A DNA stretch of 64,000 bases from an uncultured Granulosicoccaceae bacterium. GTDB lineage: Bacteria; Pseudomonadota; Gammaproteobacteria; CALCKW01. The stretch covers positions 248,001-312,000 of the forward strand of contig CALCKW010000002.1 in NCBI GenBank assembly GCA_937965695.1, given 5' to 3'. The notes beneath the pieces are model-generated. The model had not been told where the DNA came from. It worked only from the letters and a program-made list of their open reading frames with translations, and ran no database searches. The position numbers were made by a program, and so were the translations under genes. How positions within the stretch are numbered: the first letter of the stretch is position 1; every line of letters starts with the position of its first letter. Positions 18,437 through 27,681 of this stretch are shown in pieces.

Positions 18437-19145
18437 CTTGTAGATCAACTTCGGGCAGAAGCCTCCCATCCCAGTCACCGCGCAAGATAGATCGTGATTT
18501 TGAAGCAAAATCACGGCGCCATAGTAACAACAAAACAGTTGCCGTCATTAGCATCAACAGATATGGGTGTAACAACCAGCCAAGGCCTGCAACAGCAAAA
18601 TAAAAAGCTCGCAGTCCAGCATTAAAGTGATCTCCCGCCAATATGTGGATGGCCGATATGCGAGCTACGTGCCTGCGCTGCGTTTCATTTTGTTCTTCAC
18701 TGGTTGCACCAATCATGATTGCGCAGTAATTGAACAGTCGGTAACACCATAACAATTTAAAAAAAGCAAAAACAAATATTAGCGACACTAATAGGATTTT
18801 AAGTTTCCAATTGGCTGTCTCTACAACCAACATAGTAGGTAAGTAACTACTCACATCCAGAGCGCTATCTGAAAAGCCCAACATAGCCGTCAACACGCCA
18901 ACCATCAGCACGGCGGTCGACGCCAAAAAGCCCGTGCCTTGCATCAAGGAAGCTTGCAACTGGCTATCGAGCATACGCATATCTCGGCCAGCCATGACTT
19001 GCATCCATTTGACCCGATATTGGCCCATCACCGCTGCAATAGATCGTGAACGATAACGAGCACTGTTCAGTACCCATGTGTAAACAGCCCATCCAATAGC
19101 AAGAAAAGCGACTGCTATAGAGTCCATCAAAGAGAAAAATTGCAT
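18429..19145 (-). CDS. DUF599-family membrane protein
   Basis: The 238-residue integral membrane protein has four to five predicted helices, starting with SIAVAFLAIGWAVYTWV. It carries the DUF599 pattern of a conserved loop after the first helix (RYRVKWMQVMAGRDMRMLDSQ read as QYRVKWM and MLDSQLQASLMQGTGF) and the segment FFKLLWCYRLFNYC. Proteins of this family are widespread in proteobacteria and have no established function. The gene stands alone, convergent with upp and divergent from a HAD phosphatase gene. Confidence 0.8.
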   Translation of the reverse strand: MQFFSLMDSIAVAFLAIGWAVYTWVLNSARYRSRSIAAVMGQYRVKWMQVMAGRDMRMLDSQLQASLMQGTGFLASTAVLMVGVLTAMLGFSDSALDVSSYLPTMLVVETANWKLKILLVSLIFVFAFFKLLWCYRLFNYCAIMIGATSEEQNETQRRHVARISAIHILAGDHFNAGLRAFYFAVAGLGWLLHPYLLMLMTATVLLLLWRRDFASKSRSILRGDWDGRLLPEVDLQDK

Positions 19146-19252
19146 CGCTCAACCTCGAGGCGCGGGTAAGATAAAAGAGCTATAGTACGTCAGAAGAGAA
19201 CTCGCTGTGATAGAAGTCTTTTTATCACTCATCTTATTGGTAGAGAACCCAA

Positions 19253-19963
19253 GTGCATTTAATAAAAAAACCCAATTTTAAGGTAACTGTCATCAGTTTC
19301 GATTTGGATGACACCTTGTGGCCAGTGGCACCTATTATTATTGCCGCTGAAAATAATTTTTATGCAAAGATGCAGCGACTTTACCCGCGAATCAGTGATG
19401 CTCTTGACAGCGAGCAGTTGCGCGATCAACGCATAGCCTACATGCAAAAGCGCACAGAGTTGCACCACGATTTGAGCACGCTAAGAGCACAATTTATAGA
19501 CAGCCTGCTGCAAGAGTATGATTATCCGCCCGACAACGAACAAGCTCTTATGCGTGAATTTAAAGAAGACAGAAACAAAGTCGACTTTTACCCGGGTACA
19601 CTTGAAGCACTTAAGAAGCTTGCAGAGAACTACACGTTAGTCGCTTGCACTAATGGCAATGCCGACGTTTTCAAAACCCAGGCGGGCGAATTTTTTAGTC
19701 ACTCAATCAGCTCAGAAAATGTTGGGTTTGCAAAGCCGGACAAAAGAATTTTCCAATTACTCTGCAAAGAACTCAACTGCAGGGCACCTGAAGTTTTGCA
19801 TATCGGCGACAACCCCCAGACAGATGCATTAGGCGCCCTACATGCAGGCATGCACAGTGTTTGGTTTAACCGCGAGCGCATCGATTGGCCACACCCGCAA
19901 AAACCACATGCCACCATTGAACACTTGGATGAATTGCAGCCACTTCTCGACACATCACTGTAA
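19253..19963 (+). CDS. HAD-superfamily phosphatase (subfamily IA)
   Basis: The 236-residue protein shows all four HAD motifs: the nucleophile DLDDTLWP near residue 17, the Thr/Asn of VACTNGNADV, the Lys in GFAKPDKRIF, and the acidic pair in HIGDNPQTDALGA. The cap insertion of about 90 residues between motifs I and II fits HAD-IA enzymes such as the YigB/YjjG types. The physiological substrate is unknown, with small phosphorylated metabolites or FMN as possibilities. The start is a GTG with a poor ribosome site; no closer ATG exists before motif I. Confidence 0.85.
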   Translation: MHLIKKPNFKVTVISFDLDDTLWPVAPIIIAAENNFYAKMQRLYPRISDALDSEQLRDQRIAYMQKRTELHHDLSTLRAQFIDSLLQEYDYPPDNEQALMREFKEDRNKVDFYPGTLEALKKLAENYTLVACTNGNADVFKTQAGEFFSHSISSENVGFAKPDKRIFQLLCKELNCRAPEVLHIGDNPQTDALGALHAGMHSVWFNRERIDWPHPQKPHATIEHLDELQPLLDTSL

Positions 19964-20577
19964 TACAAGCTTGATTTTACGGGATGCAGTTTCGCGTGAA
20001 TAAGCGGTTTTCTATTAAGCTATATTCCGCTTTTGGTAGCGCAGGCCGCGCTGTATCGAAGGACTAGTTATCAATTAGTCTCCTCTCTTGCAGCCACTCG
20101 AGCGATCACTGTTTCCGGACTCCGCGTGTTTTTAATGACACCCCTTAACCGAGCTTGCGCTCAATCCAGGAGTTTTATGCGTACTGCACTGAGTGGTGCT
20201 TTCTATTGCAGCGCGACACCTGCGCTGATCCCAAATAACAAACAGGACGGTTAGTTCTCACTGCTAGCTCCTGCAAGAGTTTTTCAAGCCCGCGCCGTGA
20301 CTTGACTGCAATTAGTTGAAAGAATTTCAACAGAATCGATATAAATATCAATTGAAGCGCACGCACAGCCTTTATTAAACTGCTGACCCAGTCCGTATTC
20401 GATGTGCGATGGTGAGATTACCCCAAAAATAGACGCAGTTAAAACACACACATAGGGCGAGCTAAAAGATTGATCCTCGTGACTATATTGTCGTCACCGC
20501 GATCTACCCGCGCCTCTTATCCAGATTTTGGCTACCTTTAGCCTCCCTATTTCTTAAGCAACAAGGACCTGCCCTTC
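19964..20577. other. Long 614-bp spacer upstream of the betaine-homocysteine methyltransferase gene
   Basis: No full-sized gene is supported. The only well-initiated frame is a 25-codon one at 20177-20254 with CAGGAG five bases before its ATG, listed separately. The rest may hold the bmt promoter and leader. Inspection for SAM-, SAH- or glycine-riboswitch core sequences found none. Confidence 0.4.
20177..20254 (+). CDS. Possible 25-residue leader or small peptide upstream of bmt
   Basis: ATG with a good Shine-Dalgarno (CAGGAG) starts a short frame beginning MRTALSGAF and ending NNKQDG. It lies about 320 bp before bmt. Composition shows no run of a regulatory amino acid. It may be chance, and it is included because nothing else explains this spacer. 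Confidence 0.2.
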   Translation: MRTALSGAFYCSATPALIPNNKQDG

Positions 20578-21633
20578 ATGGCAAATTCTTTTGAGCGCCT
20601 TTTGACAGATAAAAAACACCTGTTAGCTGATGGCGCTACTGGCACAAACCTTTTTCAACTTGGGCTGCAAACTGGCGACGCGCCAGAGCTTTGGAATTCG
20701 GACCATCCCGACCGTATTCAACAGCACTACCGCAGCTTCATTGAGGCGGGATCAGACATCGTGTTAACCAATACATTCGGTGCTAACTCCTGCCGCTTGA
20801 AGCTGCATCAAGCAGAGCAACGTGTCCGTGAACTCAACGTTTCCGCCGTACATTTACTGCGAGAAGAGATAGATAAGAGCGGAAGAATGGTCGCCATAGC
20901 AGGCTCAATGGGCCCGACGGGTGAAATCCTCGAACCCAGTGGACCGCTGTCAATTGACGAAGCTGCTAATGTATTTGAAGAGCAAGCACATGCTCTAGCG
21001 GATGCGGGTGCCGATGTTTTGTGGCTCGAGACCCTTTCCTCTCGTGAAGAGACGATTGCTGGGGTGCGCGGAGCAGCAAGAGCTGGACTTCCAATTGTAG
21101 CGACGCTCAGTATCGACACTAATGGGCGCACGATGATGGGTCTCACTGCTGCTGACATCATCAATTTCCAAGGAGAGCTAGACACACCTTTAAGCGCCTG
21201 TGGCACTAATTGTGGCGTGGGTGCCAATGAAGTCGTGGCCGCTGTGCTCAACTTCCAAACGGCGGCTATTGCTTCTAATACTCAGCCGGTGATAGTTGCC
21301 AAAGCAAATTGCGGTATACCCGAGTACATTGATGGTGCCATTGTTTACAATGGAACCCCCGAAATTATGTCGCGGTACACGACGATGGCAATGGACGCTG
21401 GCGCTCGCATTATTGGGGGATGCTGCGGAACTTCCCCTCTGCATATTGCGGCAATGCGTACGGCGATGGACAACCACAGTGTCGGATCTGCCCCTGGTGT
21501 CAATGACATTGAGCGCGAACTTGGTGAGCTATCAACGGGCGCCAAAGCGCAGTTAGCGGGAGATTTGAGCATTGCTGGTGGCGCTAGTGGCACAGGCCAT
21601 AGCCCTGCGGGACGTCGCCGCAGAAAGCGCTAG
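20578..21633 (+). CDS. Betaine-homocysteine S-methyltransferase family protein
   Basis: The 351-residue barrel enzyme belongs to the zinc-dependent homocysteine S-methyltransferase family. The N-terminus LLADGATGTNLFQLGL, the loop TNTFGANSCRL and the Zn ligands are all visible: a Cys in ACGTNCGVGANE and the Cys pair in GGCCGTSP. The overall pattern is closest to bacterial Bmt proteins that move a methyl group from glycine betaine to homocysteine, giving methionine and dimethylglycine. A selenocysteine or methylmethionine methyltransferase is the alternative. The C-terminus carries a basic tail (GRRRRKR) of unknown role. The sarcosine oxidase operon 2.1 kb away would act on later steps of the same route. 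Confidence 0.82.
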   Translation: MANSFERLLTDKKHLLADGATGTNLFQLGLQTGDAPELWNSDHPDRIQQHYRSFIEAGSDIVLTNTFGANSCRLKLHQAEQRVRELNVSAVHLLREEIDKSGRMVAIAGSMGPTGEILEPSGPLSIDEAANVFEEQAHALADAGADVLWLETLSSREETIAGVRGAARAGLPIVATLSIDTNGRTMMGLTAADIINFQGELDTPLSACGTNCGVGANEVVAAVLNFQTAAIASNTQPVIVAKANCGIPEYIDGAIVYNGTPEIMSRYTTMAMDAGARIIGGCCGTSPLHIAAMRTAMDNHSVGSAPGVNDIERELGELSTGAKAQLAGDLSIAGGASGTGHSPAGRRRRKR

Positions 21634-21666
21634 TCAATGAGTAGCTAGTCGCAGGTTTTTAAGCAC

Positions 21667-21702
21667 AAAAAAACGCCCCAAAAGATATTGGGGCGTTTTT
21701 TC
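21667..21702. terminator. Bidirectional terminator between bmt and the cold-shock gene
   Basis: Arms of 13 bp, AAAAAACGCCCCA/TGGGGCGTTTTTT, with an 8-base loop give a GC-rich stem and a T-run on both strands. It suits termination of both convergent genes. Confidence 0.92.
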
Positions 21703-21763
21703 AGAGTTTCCGACAACTACCTAGTGAGGTCTCGTCAGTCACGCTGTCCGGTCTACGCTAAGC

Positions 21764-21979
21764 TTAAGCGCCTTCAGGATTGACGTTTTCAGCCTGTGGT
21801 CCTTTCTGACCCTGGGTGACTTCCATCGTCACTTTTTGACCTTCATGCAATGTTTTACGGCCATTACCATTGATGGCGCTGTAGTGGACAAAAACGTCCC
21901 TACCACCGTCCTGCTCGATGAAACCAAAACCTTTTTCATCATTAAACCATTTGACGGTACCGTCGACTTGATTTGACAT
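21764..21979 (-). CDS. CspA-family cold-shock protein
   Basis: This 71-residue single cold-shock domain has both nucleic-acid-binding motifs: RNP1 (KGFGFIE) and RNP2 (DVFVHY). The N-terminal [11 protein letters not shown] is diagnostic. Such proteins bind single-stranded RNA and DNA, acting as RNA chaperones or transcription antiterminators. Which paralogue this is cannot be decided. The gene is preceded by a spacer of more than 300 bp, consistent with a long structured 5' UTR of the kind that controls cspA expression. Confidence 0.95.
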   Translation of the reverse strand: MSNQVDGTVKWFNDEKGFGFIEQDGGRDVFVHYSAINGNGRKTLHEGQKVTMEVTQGQKGPQAENVNPEGA

Positions 21980-22421
21980 GTCTAACTCTCACTGAAATTC
22001 TAACCGATTACGCTCGGCATATTTATCTACCCTCGGCCAGTCGTCAAAGAGAGAGTAAGACAGTACCAAAAACAGAGCAGCGACCTGCAAGTCTTCGGCT
22101 TCATCTTATTCACCAACGGCGACTGAACGAACACATAAGGGCGACCAAAGGATAGCCCAAGCGGTACGGCGCTTTAGCAACGATCAACCCCAGGATACTG
22201 GACTTCGAGCAATCCTTAACCGAACAGCAACAGTAAAAAAACTGCAATAGCGCTTGGTCACCTAATGGACGAAAAGCTGATAGTTGCCACTTGAATTATC
22301 GTTATCGACACCTTACCTGTTGTTAAGGTTGTACTTTTGAGTACTTAAAGTCAATGGAAATTTACGACAAACGCATATGATACAACGAGAAAATCATGCA
22401 ATGAAGATCCGAACAAGTACT
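21980..22421 (-). other. Probable long 5' leader and promoter of the cold-shock gene
   Basis: The 442-bp spacer upstream of the cold-shock gene contains no supported gene. On the minus strand TTGACT (22354-22349) and TACAAC (22333-22328), 15 bp apart, are a possible promoter. It would give an untranslated leader of roughly 340 nt. Confidence 0.4.
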
Positions 22422-23636
22422 TTAACGCAGACGGTACCGGATGCCCGTGGTCATTCTGCTCCTGACACCGTCGACATTATCTGAATCACTGTCGAGCAGG
22501 TTAAGTGTGATGTCGAAGGTCAATACATTGTTGATTTCATAAAAGAAACTACTACTGAAATCATTGGTGGTGTTGTCGACGTCGGAGTTGATTAAGCTGA
22601 GCGTCCAAGTATTTTGCCAGTCAACAACATCTGAAACCTCATAGGTGTAGCTCAATTTGTTGAGTAATGTGGTATCCCCATCACCACCCAACGTGCGGCT
22701 AAAACTTACGTCTTCAATTAATTGGCCTTTGTACCCGTAGGGCTTGGCGTAACGAAATGACAGACTAAGACCCTTGTCACCACTACTCCCATCATAGTCT
22801 CGAAATTCATAATTCACCCCGGCTGCTGCTCGCCAGCCGTGCTCTCGAGCATTGATCAATTCTCTGTTGAGAACATCATCCAGCTTAATAACGCCCAGCG
22901 CCCCCAAACCGTCTCCATTGATTAGACCGCCTCCCATCAATACAGTCTCAATCGCTTCATACCAAACGCGGCGATATTCGTCTGAGCCATATTTTGATTC
23001 GTATTCTTCTTCCTTGTTGATGATCTGGGCAATTTCCATCATCACAACATCACTAGGATAAGCAGTGAGCAAACTAAAACGCTGAAAATCTTCCATGACT
23101 CTCAACGCCTTAGCTAATGGCGTTGCGTTGATCACGCGACCGTAACCTACGCCCCCACCCACGACTGCTCTAGGATCATCCAACTCAGAATTAAAATCCA
23201 AGCTACCACTGCCAAACCAGAATACGTTTGGGTTACTTTGTAGATAGCGATCGTAGTTGCCTTCGAAAATAGCAAGCAAACTTTCGTTTGAGCTACTGCT
23301 TTCGCTGGTTCCCAAAGGCCGCGTTGGACTCTGAGTGAGTTGGCCGACTATTTCTCCGCTGTAAGTCCAAGCCAATGGCAAACTGCTATAGACACGGCGA
23401 TAGTTGGAGCTCAGATTCAAGTCATAGCTTGATTGGGGAATGGTCGTCGCCAGTTCATTGTCAGTCAGAGGTTGTCGGTTATAGTTTTCGTTTTGCATCA
23501 CGAAACTGCCAAGGGCGTAGGCATTCTCATAAGTGCTATTGGGATCTACATAATCCTCGAGAGTAATTGCCCGCACAGTAGAGGCAACCATCACTGCAGG
23601 GACAATTAGAAAATAACGCCGAAAACTCATGACCAC
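22422..23636 (-). CDS. Putative outer-membrane beta-barrel protein, function unknown
   Basis: The 404-residue protein has a signal peptide (YFLIVPAVMVASTVRA, cleavage near residue 23). The remainder is rich in Asn, Asp, Ser and Tyr with alternating hydrophobic patterns (LSLSFRYAKPYGYKGQ, NTWTLSLINSDVDN, TFDITLNLLDSDSD) expected of transmembrane beta-strands. It ends in TTGIRYRLR; a final Phe is absent, which is unusual for Bam substrates. A central helical segment near residues 190-240 may be periplasmic or a plug. No named family was recognised. It lies just upstream of the soxG end and on the same strand, but a 146-bp gap suggests a separate transcript. Confidence 0.6.
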   Translation of the reverse strand: MVMSFRRYFLIVPAVMVASTVRAITLEDYVDPNSTYENAYALGSFVMQNENYNRQPLTDNELATTIPQSSYDLNLSSNYRRVYSSLPLAWTYSGEIVGQLTQSPTRPLGTSESSSSNESLLAIFEGNYDRYLQSNPNVFWFGSGSLDFNSELDDPRAVVGGGVGYGRVINATPLAKALRVMEDFQRFSLLTAYPSDVVMMEIAQIINKEEEYESKYGSDEYRRVWYEAIETVLMGGGLINGDGLGALGVIKLDDVLNRELINAREHGWRAAAGVNYEFRDYDGSSGDKGLSLSFRYAKPYGYKGQLIEDVSFSRTLGGDGDTTLLNKLSYTYEVSDVVDWQNTWTLSLINSDVDNTTNDFSSSFFYEINNVLTFDITLNLLDSDSDNVDGVRSRMTTGIRYRLR

Positions 23637-23782
23637 ACTCTCAAAAAACCACTGGGGGCTGATCAGAACACATGACGAACAGAATCAGCTCAATTTATAA
23701 CTAATGCGCAGAGTATAGAAGAGAAGCCAGTACATGTTTGCCTGGGGTAGCACAAGCGTAATCAACCGATCAAATAGAGCTC

Positions 23783-24355
23783 TTAGTTGTACTGAGAGGC
23801 AGCTTGGGCAATGAATTGCCAAAGATACTCCGCATGGCTCCAACGTACTTGCAAATCAAAACAACTATCGTCGTGGGCGTGCAAGAGTACCGAGCACTTG
23901 GCAAAACGTGTGGATACTGCTTCACCTTGCTGAAAAGAGCGTGGATGAACATCTAATGGTGTACCTCTCGAAAGCACTTCTCTCGCGTACACACCTTCTA
24001 ATCTGAGCACCACATAGTAATCACTGACGTCGACGGTTGATAAGTGCGCACCTTCGGCTGCTTGCTGCAGAGATAAAACTGTTTCTGCAGCAGTATCAAT
24101 GTCGCAATGCAACAGCCACTCGCTAGGGCCAATCCAATACAGCGTGCCAGCAGCTAACTGCTGGGGCTTATTCAATGTTGGTTGAGGAGCACTACCCAGC
24201 ACTTTCTCACAGGCTGCAACGAACGCACTGTCCTCAAGCTCTCCTCGCAGGGAAACTTTCCCACAAAGCTCCCGCTCAGATAGTGCAACATTGCCCGCAA
24301 TGCGCTGCAAGTGAGAAAGTGGTGTGGTAGCCACTGCGGCTGTTGAAATTGTCAC
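23783..24355 (-). CDS. soxG: Sarcosine oxidase gamma subunit
   Basis: The 190-residue smallest structural subunit of heterotetrameric sarcosine oxidase resembles a GcvT-like fold. Recognisable segments are LYWIGPSEWLLHC, VDVSDYYVVLRLEG and the near C-terminal CFDLQVRWSHAEYLW. It begins 12 bp after soxA and is the last gene of the soxB-soxD-soxA-soxG order seen in Corynebacterium, Pseudomonas and many marine proteobacteria. The enzyme oxidatively demethylates sarcosine to glycine with transfer of the C1 unit to tetrahydrofolate. Confidence 0.93.
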   Translation of the reverse strand: MTISTAAVATTPLSHLQRIAGNVALSERELCGKVSLRGELEDSAFVAACEKVLGSAPQPTLNKPQQLAAGTLYWIGPSEWLLHCDIDTAAETVLSLQQAAEGAHLSTVDVSDYYVVLRLEGVYAREVLSRGTPLDVHPRSFQQGEAVSTRFAKCSVLLHAHDDSCFDLQVRWSHAEYLWQFIAQAASQYN

Positions 24356-24367
24356 TTCATATTCTCC

Positions 24368-27300
24368 TTAGCTACGCGAGCGCAGACCTTCTTTATCAAC
24401 AAACACAGGATCCACAACTTTAGCGGTTACATGTGTGCCATCCAACAGCACCAAATCGACTGATTCGCCCATTCGATTGAATCCATCTTTGAGCACTGCC
24501 ATGGCAATTGAGCGCCCGCCATCCACATTCGGGCTCATATAGCTAGACGTCACATGGCCCAGCATTTTCATGGGCGGTGCAGGTTTTACTTCGGCGATGA
24601 TGTGCGTTCCCTCAGGCAACACCACCTGCGGATCATCCGTGAGAAGACCGATCAGTTGCTTACGGCCCTCGCGAGTGATGTCTGCGCGAGCGTGTGATCG
24701 CTTGCCGAGGAAATCAGGCTTGGCTTTTGAGACAATCCAGTCCATTGCAAGGTCATGCGGTGTCATGGTGCCGTCTGAATCCTGACCCACGATGATGAAG
24801 CCTTTCTCCGCTCGCAAAACGTGCATGGTTTCTGTGCCATAAGGGACAATATCGTGCGGCTGTCCTGCTGCGTGTACTTGCTCCCAGACGTGTCGTCCGT
24901 AGCGGGCGGGTACATTTATTTCATAGGCGCATTCACCGGTGAAGCTAATGCGATAGACGCGTGCGTCCACTCCCGCAACCTTGCCTGCACGCCAGTCCAT
25001 GAATTTGAAAGATTCGGCGTCCAGATCAATATCCGTCAGAGAAGCTAAAACTTCTCGAGCTTTTGGGCCATTAATAGCTATCACTGCCCATTGCTCGGAG
25101 ACACTGGTGCACCAGACTTTCTTTTCGGGCCATTCAGTCTGCAGCCATTCTTCTATCCACCCCAAAACACGAGCGGCTCCACCCGTTGTCGTGGTCATGT
25201 GGTAGTGGTTCTCTGCAATACAAGCCGTGACACCGTCGTCAAACACCATGCCATGCTCATTCAACATCAGGCCATAGCGGCACTTACCCGGCGCCAGTTT
25301 GAGCCAAGCGTTGGTGTAGAGCATGTTCAGTAGCCAAGCCGCGTCAGGCCCTTGAATGTCTATTTTACCGAGCGTACTGCCGTCGAACATTCCAACCGAT
25401 TGACGCACTTGAGCACATTCGCGATAAACCGCTGCATGCATGTCCTCACCCGCGCGTGGGTAATACCTTGTGCGTTTCCAATCGCCGACGTCTTCAAATA
25501 CACCGCCCTGCTCCTCTGCCCAACTGTGCATGGGTGTCTTGCGCACCATGTGGAACAGATCCTTACAATTCTGACCGACAATTGCCCCAAAAGTCAGCGG
25601 CTCAAACGGGGGCCTGAAAGTTGTGATACCCACTTGAGGAATAGACTCACCGCGAGCCTGCGCCACAACACCCAACGCGTTAATGTTGGAAGTTTTCCCT
25701 TGATCATTCGCCATACCGGTGGTGGTGTAGCGTTTGGTATGCTCTACAGAAACGTAACCTTCTCGCTGCGCTAGCAACAAGTCAGCCGCAGTTGCGTCAT
25801 TCTGGAATTCATGAAAGTGTTTCTTTTTGCCTTGACCCAAAGGATGATCACAAGGAACTACCCACAGCGCTCGCAACTCACCGACGCCCAAGGTGGGGGT
25901 CACAGCATTGACGCTGCCAGCGATGGCTTCAAAGCCTGCTTCTGTAGCGGCTTTAGCGCCAGCGGCAAATCCTTCATCCAAACAGTCAGCCAAGTCAAAT
26001 GCACCGTTACATGCACCAGCAGAAAGGCTTGGGTTAATGCTGGCGGTTACACCGGGTGCATACGTCTGCTCTGCTTCCATCCAGCGCAATTTACCTTTGG
26101 ACTGGCTGTGCAGGTTTAAAACTGGATTCCATCCGCCACTGCTACCAACGAGATCACAGTTGATGACGCGCGGCTGCCCTTGCACACCGGTACCATCAGC
26201 GTTCAAAGACATGACATCGACGCTTTTCAAACCACTGCTATATTTCACACCCGTGATTGCACTGTTGAGAATTATCTCAATACCCACCCCACTCGCAGCA
26301 CTCTGCGCAATGTCACCCGCTGCTTTTCGGCAGTCAACAATCGTCACGGATGCACCCGTGCCAGCGGCATCAATCGCTGTACTGTAAGCACTGTCATTGT
26401 TGGTAAAAACAACCAACTCGCGACCGGGCAGTACACCATATCGGTGTTGGAAAGTACGGATGGCATTGGCCATCATGACACCCGGGCGATCGTTATCAGC
26501 GAAAACTAATGGCCGCTCATAAGCGCCAGTCGCCAAAACCACACGTTTGGCACGCAGCTTCCAAAGGCATTGTCGAGGCCCTTTGGAGGTTCCAGGTTTC
26601 ATGTGATCGCCGAGGTGTTGCGCAGCGGTTAGGTAGTTGTAATCTAAATAGTGTGTCAGTGTCGTGCGGTTTAGCAACTGCACCTCTGGCATTGACTGCA
26701 ATTCTGCAAGCGTGGCATCAATCCATTGTTGTGCCGGTGCCCCTTCAATTTCAGCATTATCACTGAGTAGCGATCCGCCAAATTCTTGTGTTTGCTCAAC
26801 CAAAATGACACGCGCACCACTGCGCCCCGCGGACAATGCTGCTGCCAAGCCTGCGGGTCCTCCACCCACTACTAAAACATCTGGGTACTCGTGACGGTGA
26901 TCGTACCAGTCGGGATCCGGGGCCTTAGGTGAAACACCCAAACCAGCTGCTTTGCGAATGATCTTTTCGTAGGTCATCCACATCTTGGCGGGAGCCATGA
27001 AGGTTTTATAATAAAAACCTGCTGGCAGTGCACGTGCAACCAAACTATTGACTGCACTGATATCCAACTTGAGACTCGGCCAGCGGTTTTGACTATCCGC
27101 TTCTAAGTCTTCGTAAAGTTCTTGCAAAGTTGCGCGTGTATTCGGTTGTGTATACGGGTCTTTTTCCAATTGCATTAAAGCATTTGGCTCTTCAGGACCA
27201 GCCGCCATGAAACCACGCGGGCGATGATACTTAAAGCTGCGACCGATGAGGTGCACACCGTTGGCCAACAATGCAGAAGCTAAGGTATCTCCCTCATAGC

Positions 27301-27388
27301 CCTGGAGTTGCTGCCCATCAAAACTAAAGTTCAATAACTTGGACCGATTGACACGCCCACCCGCTGGCAGTCTAAATTTCTGACTCAC
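24368..27388 (-). CDS. soxA: Sarcosine oxidase alpha subunit
   Basis: The 1006-residue subunit has the expected modules. An N-terminal ferredoxin-like 2Fe-2S-type fold without the cluster cysteines (LQGYEGDTLASALLANG) comes first. A Rossmann domain begins VLVVGGGPAGLAAALSAG and continues with VVLATGAYERPLVF. A C-terminal aminomethyltransferase (GcvT-like) domain from about residue 600 contains MFDGSTLGKIDIQGPDA and the tetrahydrofolate-site region FTGECAYEINVP. It binds NAD and folate and receives the formaldehyde equivalent. Its start overlaps the soxD stop by 4 bp, a typical coupled arrangement. Length matches known alpha subunits. Confidence 0.97.
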   Translation of the reverse strand: MSQKFRLPAGGRVNRSKLLNFSFDGQQLQGYEGDTLASALLANGVHLIGRSFKYHRPRGFMAAGPEEPNALMQLEKDPYTQPNTRATLQELYEDLEADSQNRWPSLKLDISAVNSLVARALPAGFYYKTFMAPAKMWMTYEKIIRKAAGLGVSPKAPDPDWYDHRHEYPDVLVVGGGPAGLAAALSAGRSGARVILVEQTQEFGGSLLSDNAEIEGAPAQQWIDATLAELQSMPEVQLLNRTTLTHYLDYNYLTAAQHLGDHMKPGTSKGPRQCLWKLRAKRVVLATGAYERPLVFADNDRPGVMMANAIRTFQHRYGVLPGRELVVFTNNDSAYSTAIDAAGTGASVTIVDCRKAAGDIAQSAASGVGIEIILNSAITGVKYSSGLKSVDVMSLNADGTGVQGQPRVINCDLVGSSGGWNPVLNLHSQSKGKLRWMEAEQTYAPGVTASINPSLSAGACNGAFDLADCLDEGFAAGAKAATEAGFEAIAGSVNAVTPTLGVGELRALWVVPCDHPLGQGKKKHFHEFQNDATAADLLLAQREGYVSVEHTKRYTTTGMANDQGKTSNINALGVVAQARGESIPQVGITTFRPPFEPLTFGAIVGQNCKDLFHMVRKTPMHSWAEEQGGVFEDVGDWKRTRYYPRAGEDMHAAVYRECAQVRQSVGMFDGSTLGKIDIQGPDAAWLLNMLYTNAWLKLAPGKCRYGLMLNEHGMVFDDGVTACIAENHYHMTTTTGGAARVLGWIEEWLQTEWPEKKVWCTSVSEQWAVIAINGPKAREVLASLTDIDLDAESFKFMDWRAGKVAGVDARVYRISFTGECAYEINVPARYGRHVWEQVHAAGQPHDIVPYGTETMHVLRAEKGFIIVGQDSDGTMTPHDLAMDWIVSKAKPDFLGKRSHARADITREGRKQLIGLLTDDPQVVLPEGTHIIAEVKPAPPMKMLGHVTSSYMSPNVDGGRSIAMAVLKDGFNRMGESVDLVLLDGTHVTAKVVDPVFVDKEGLRSRS

Positions 27389-27672
27389 TGATCACTCCCC
27401 ACTGCAGGTGCTTTTTCACCAGGCTTGTAGAATGCTAGAAACTCGTCGGTAGCTGTATTCCTTACAGCGTTAAACCAACGCTTACAACCGTGATCATGAG
27501 TCCACCGTTCGTAATGAATGCCCTTGGGGTTGGTGCGAAAGAAAACGTACTCGCCCCATGCTTTGTCATCCATTTTTTCGGTATCAGTCGGGCGCGCAAT
27601 GTGCGCCTCTCCGTGACAGTGAAATTCGCTTTGGTCGCGTGTGCCGCACCAGGGACAATCAAGAATCAACAT
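27385..27672 (-). CDS. soxD: Sarcosine oxidase delta subunit
   Basis: The 95-residue subunit binds a zinc ion. The zinc ligands are visible as LDCPWCGTRDQSEFHCHG, with a further Cys in HDHGCKRWF. The strand EYVFFRTNPKGIHYERW is the family core. It starts 9 bp after soxB and overlaps soxA, so all four subunits are likely made from a single coupled message. Confidence 0.95.
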   Translation of the reverse strand: MLILDCPWCGTRDQSEFHCHGEAHIARPTDTEKMDDKAWGEYVFFRTNPKGIHYERWTHDHGCKRWFNAVRNTATDEFLAFYKPGEKAPAVGSDQ

Positions 27673-27681
27673 GGCAATACC

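Noticed and set aside
24821..26894. Several plus-strand frames of 70-160 codons opposite soxA
   Set aside because: They are antisense shadows of a long conserved gene; none has a domain or ribosome site.
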